DNA from: Bacteroidota bacterium
GTDB taxonomy: Bacteria; Bacteroidota; Ignavibacteria; UBA10030
DNA: 9,838 bases
Assembly: GCA_003519375.1 (NCBI GenBank)
Contig: DOWV01000087.1
Location: 1-9,838 of the forward strand
Direction: 5' to 3'
The notes under the pieces are model-generated. The model saw only the letters and a program-made list of their open reading frames with translations, was not told the DNA's origin and searched no databases. The translations under genes were made by a program, and so were the position numbers. Positions 7,168 through 9,838 of this stretch are shown in pieces; the stretch's first letter is position 1; every line of letters starts with the position of its first letter.

Positions 7168-7914
7168 CTACTTGACAGCCTCCTCCAACAGAAGATCACT
7201 CACGTAGAACAGAATCATCCCCGCAAAAACCACGAGCGGAGGAATTCTGTCTTTGGATTTGTTGATCTCCGGAATAAGATCGCTGGCGCCGACGTACACA
7301 GCAACGCCCGCAGAAAACGCGAAACCCGCCCCAAGGAATTGCGGTCCAATGGTTTGAAAGAAAAAGAGAGAGCAGACACCCACCATCGTCGCCCCGGCAA
7401 GTCCAGCTGCTGAAAGCAGGACCATCTTTCTCGGATATCCCGCTGCCATGACGATCGATCCAATGGTGAGCCCCTCAGGAAACTTGTGCAGCAGCACAGC
7501 AACAAAGATCAGGACTCCGAGCAGGAAATCAAACTGCATCCCGACCGAGATTGTGAAGCCATCGAAGAAAGCGTGGACGAAAAGCCCGGAGAAGGCGGAG
7601 ATGCTGGCGGTCTTTGAAACCATCACGTCATTGTGCGTTTCTTCACCGAAATGCAGATGTCCAACGATGGTGTGCTCAAAGAAATGAATAGTAGCGAAAC
7701 CGAGGAGACAATAGACCATCGCCGATGCGCCCACAGTTTCGATACTCACCGGGATGAGCTTGAGGAACACGAGTGCGAGAATGAATCCGGCGCCAAGCGC
7801 CAGGAGGGTTTCCTGCACCCGGCGCGGCCACGTTCGCCTCATATAGATGAGGCTGCCGCCAAGAAGTTCTGCGCTTGCGGCTGCGAGCCCGAAGAGTAAG
7901 GTCCGAACGATCAT
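7168..7914 (-). CDS. ZIP-family divalent metal transporter
   Basis: A 248-residue inner-membrane protein with about eight hydrophobic segments, moving divalent metal such as zinc or iron into the cytoplasm. The metal-site signature is intact: HAFFD (H114, D118) in TM4 and HKFPE (H143, E147) in TM5. SDLIPE (D212, E216) in a later helix is typical of the GufA/ZIP branch. A His/acidic loop at 77-95 (H77, H81, H86, H88, H94) before TM4 is a likely extra metal site. The ATG at 7914 overlaps the TGA of the upstream TPR gene (ATGA) with GAGG 5 nt before it, so translation is probably coupled. It converges on porQ with a 13-nt gap and no clear terminator. The metal preference cannot be read from sequence. 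Confidence 0.9.
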   Translation of the reverse strand: MIVRTLLFGLAAASAELLGGSLIYMRRTWPRRVQETLLALGAGFILALVFLKLIPVSIETVGASAMVYCLLGFATIHFFEHTIVGHLHFGEETHNDVMVSKTASISAFSGLFVHAFFDGFTISVGMQFDFLLGVLIFVAVLLHKFPEGLTIGSIVMAAGYPRKMVLLSAAGLAGATMVGVCSLFFFQTIGPQFLGAGFAFSAGVAVYVGASDLIPEINKSKDRIPPLVVFAGMILFYVSDLLLEEAVK

Positions 7915-9083
7915 TGTCCCCTCGAATACGGCTTATCCATAAAGCGCCTCGCTTCCTTGTACGTGTTTTCGTATTCCTTCATCCCCAACACCTTCTGGTA
8001 TTGTGCCAGCGCAGAGCCCCGCCGCTTTTGAAGATCGTAGATCATCCCGATGGTAAGATTTGCCATTGACATAAAACCTGATGTAGACTGTTTGTCGAGC
8101 GTGCGCGACAACTCATCGCACTTGTAAAGATTTTGAAGTGACTCGTCGAGCTTTCCTGCGAGAAAGTAGTGTCGGCCGATATAGTAGTATGCCTCACGCC
8201 CGTCGTAGTTGTCGTATCCCGGCTGATGATTCCGGAACCTTTTCTCGACTTCGGAGAATATCTTGAATGCTTCTCCCCAATACCCGGTGCTGACGTAACA
8301 GCGGCCGTACATCCGGTGAAACAAGGGATTCTGAGGAAACTTGTTGTGGAGCTCCCGGGCCAGTTCGAGGGCCCGGACGTACTGCTTCTCGTACGTGAAA
8401 TACGTTTGAAGAAGGAAATACATTGCCTCGATCTTCGCGTACCGTGCTTTCTGAGCCGCAAGCTCGAGTTGCTCCAGCCCCTTCTTCTTTTCGCCGGACG
8501 GGAGGAAAATCATAAGCGGCTTGACGACCGGATACTGGTTCGGCACGACGTCCGCATAGTAGTTGTAGATCCCCATTCCAAGGAGCACGTCATAGTTCTG
8601 CGGATCGAGTTTGTACGCCTTGCGGATCGCCGGGAGCGCCACCAGACCGTCGTTCGCTGCGAGCAGCCACGCCCCTCTGTTCGAGCGGAGCCGGCCTTTG
8701 AATCCTACAGCCCCACCCTTGAAAAAGAGGGCGGCAACATCGTCTTCGTTCTTGTCGAGCCGCTTCTCACAGAGATCAACAACTTTATCGAGCATCGCGA
8801 TGAGTCGCTTATCGCGCGATTCATCGTCGAAATTGCTGAGGATTCTCCACCACTCCGTCATTGCCTGGAAAAAATACCCGGCGGGATGCTCAGGTTGAAG
8901 GCGCACAACCTCTGCGAATTCCAGGTCGGCCTTCTCGAATTCCAGATTGTAGATCTTGTCAATACCCTTCTGCAGATGCCCGTCCACTGCAGGATCATTG
9001 ATCCACTGGGCGGACGCATTCGGAGTTGAGAACGACCCGAACAAAAGAAGGACCAGCACTCCCCACCGCGTGAACAGATTCAT
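7911..9083 (-). CDS. Exported tetratricopeptide-repeat protein
   Basis: A 390-residue protein with a signal peptide (MNLFTRWGVLVLLLFGSFST..., probable cut after ASA at about residue 25), so probably periplasmic. The mature part is built of helical pairs of TPR type: LEFEKADLEFAEVVRLQPEHPAGYF (about 47-71), a region around 150-175 with IRKAYKLDPQNYDVLLGMGIYNYYAD, then 233-265, 268-282, 296-325 and 340-366. A G-rich segment FFKGGAVGFKGRL (120-132) and a loop with VPNQYPVVKPL (180-190) are not TPR-like. I start at the ATG at 9083 because the signal peptide begins there, although the ribosome site is poor; a frame extension to 9161 would overlap glyQS. It lies about 31 nt after glyQS and overlaps the ZIP start. 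Role unknown: TPR proteins usually scaffold other proteins. Homologues with a known function did not come to mind. Confidence 0.82.
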   Translation of the reverse strand: MNLFTRWGVLVLLLFGSFSTPNASAQWINDPAVDGHLQKGIDKIYNLEFEKADLEFAEVVRLQPEHPAGYFFQAMTEWWRILSNFDDESRDKRLIAMLDKVVDLCEKRLDKNEDDVAALFFKGGAVGFKGRLRSNRGAWLLAANDGLVALPAIRKAYKLDPQNYDVLLGMGIYNYYADVVPNQYPVVKPLMIFLPSGEKKKGLEQLELAAQKARYAKIEAMYFLLQTYFTYEKQYVRALELARELHNKFPQNPLFHRMYGRCYVSTGYWGEAFKIFSEVEKRFRNHQPGYDNYDGREAYYYIGRHYFLAGKLDESLQNLYKCDELSRTLDKQSTSGFMSMANLTIGMIYDLQKRRGSALAQYQKVLGMKEYENTYKEARRFMDKPYSRGQ

Positions 9084-9114
9084 AAGTCGACCAGGGCACT
9101 CTTCAGAATCCACT

Positions 9115-9788
9115 CTACAGTAACCTCTCCGCGATATACGATTTGATGCTCGCCGCAGCAATCCTCTCCTGCTTCATCGAGTCACGATCCCGAATGGTGA
9201 CCGTCTGATCGCTGAGCGACTCGGAATCAACAGTGACACAGAACGGCGTTCCGGCCTCATCCTGACGCCGGTATCGACGCCCGACAGCACCGCTGTCATC
9301 GTAGAATACCCGGAAATGCTGCCGCAGATCCGCTTCGATCTTCATCGACAGTTCGGGCATCCCATCCCGATTGACGAGCGGGAAGACAGCAACTTTCGTC
9401 GGCGCAAGCTTCGGGTGCAGTTTCAGGACAACCCGGGTTTCCACACCTCCTTCAGCTGTGGGCGCTTCTTCCTCATGGTACGCGTCGACGAGGAATGCCA
9501 TGAACGACCGGCTCGCACCTGCCGACGTTTCGATCACAAAGGGCGTGAACTTCTCCTTCGTGGCCTCATCGAAATACTTCATGCTCTTGCCGGAATACTG
9601 CTCATGCCGCGAGAGGTCAAAATCGGTGCGATTGTGTATTCCTTCGATCTCACCCCATCCGAAGGGGAATTCATACTCGATGTCGTACGCGTCTTTGGCG
9701 TAGTGAGCCAGCTTGTCCTTGGGATGCTGATGCCATTGGAGCTTCTCCTTCGTCATGCCAAGTGCCACGAACCACTTCATTCTTTCCG
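9115..9788 (-). CDS. glyQS: Glycyl-tRNA synthetase, C-terminal half (5' end lost at foldback)
   Basis: The C-terminal part of the single-chain (alpha2, eukaryote/archaea/Thermus type) class II enzyme that charges tRNA-Gly. Counting from the ATG at 9780, it shows GWGEIEGIHNRTDFDL (41-56), class II motif 3 (ETSAGASRSFMAFLVDAY, 84-101) with its ATP-contacting arginine R91, then the anticodon-binding domain (about 117-221) with KLAPTKVAVFPL (124-135), DDSGAVGRRYRRQDEAGTPF (161-180) and TVTIRDRDSMKQERI (193-207). The ATG at 9780 is not a real start: whole enzymes run to roughly 450-500 residues, and the residues expected just before are found inverted on the plus strand at 9791-9838. In-frame sequence stops being plausible beyond 9788, and a TGA follows. 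This is a broken assembly end, not a natural short protein. The TPR gene begins 31 nt after the stop. Confidence 0.93.
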
Positions 9789-9838
9789 ACGATCAGGAAT
9801 TCGAGTACTGGCGGGCGGAAAGAATGAAGTGGTTCGTG
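9766..9838. repeat. Perfect 23-bp inverted repeat at the right edge (foldback)
   Basis: Positions 9766-9788 and 9816-9838 are exact reverse complements over 23 bp, around a 27-nt centre (9789-9815). The left arm is glyQS coding sequence on the minus strand; the right arm repeats the same codons on the plus strand and runs into the window end. A hairpin of this kind inside a conserved catalytic gene is best read as a chimeric contig end. Confidence 0.9.
9791..9838 (+). pseudogene. Inverted piece of glyQS
   Basis: Read on the plus strand this piece encodes DQEFEYWRAERMKWFV. The last residues (ERMKWFV) are the same as those opening the minus-strand glycyl-tRNA synthetase frame at 9786, and the first part resembles the segment just before it in Thermus GlyRS (GEDEYWHRYWVEERLKWW, from memory). 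So this is the missing upstream part of the same gene, flipped. It is most likely an artefact and not a second gene copy. Confidence 0.8.

Noticed and set aside
7141..7170. A bidirectional terminator between the converging porQ and ZIP genes
   Set aside because: The best pairing (GGG with CCC around CCTCTGA) is 3-4 bp with no flanking T or A run.
9115..9780. A complete 221-residue stand-alone protein starting at the ATG at 9780
   Set aside because: It begins inside the glycyl-tRNA synthetase catalytic domain, and the missing upstream residues are found inverted next to it.

Overview
The window looks like one end of a metagenome or draft contig from a Bacteroidota/Ignavibacteriota-type bacterium of moderate GC. 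The phylum call is an inference. It rests on a PorV/PorQ-type outer-membrane barrel protein (typical of type IX secretion lineages), on a divergent intergenic region whose promoter candidates fit the Bacteroidota -33/-7 pattern (TTG ... TAnnTTTG), and on the general style of the proteins. Most genes are ordinary chromosomal genes. I see no phage, insertion sequence, CRISPR array, tRNA or rRNA.

Layout. Every gene except one is on the minus strand. Reading minus from the middle to the left: rpmE (ribosomal protein bL31) ends at a clear rho-independent terminator. It is followed by rsmB (16S rRNA m5C967 methyltransferase), a secreted DUF1028 protein with a C-terminal peptidoglycan-binding-like domain, a threonine 3-dehydrogenase-like enzyme (tdh) carrying an unusual lysine-rich insertion, kbl (glycine C-acetyltransferase), and the N-terminal two-thirds or so of a DUF1624/HGSNAT-like membrane acyltransferase cut by the left edge. 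Tdh and Kbl together would convert L-threonine to glycine plus acetyl-CoA. The porQ-like gene is the only plus-strand gene and is divergent from rpmE. Reading minus from the right edge: the C-terminal half of glycyl-tRNA synthetase, an exported TPR protein, and a ZIP-family metal transporter whose start overlaps the TPR stop codon (ATGA). This last group converges on porQ.

The most striking feature is at the right end. The glycyl-tRNA synthetase reading frame breaks at about 9788. The missing upstream codons are present but inverted: positions 9791-9838 on the plus strand encode the residues that should precede the minus-strand frame. They end in a copy of the minus-strand sequence that gives a perfect 23-bp inverted repeat (9766-9788 and 9816-9838). 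This is best explained as a foldback chimera at a contig end, not as biology.

I found no convincing undescribed multi-gene system. The observations most worth following up are the Tdh insertion, the Gly/Asn-rich insertion in the DUF1028 protein, a possible leaderless porQ transcript, and the glyQS foldback.
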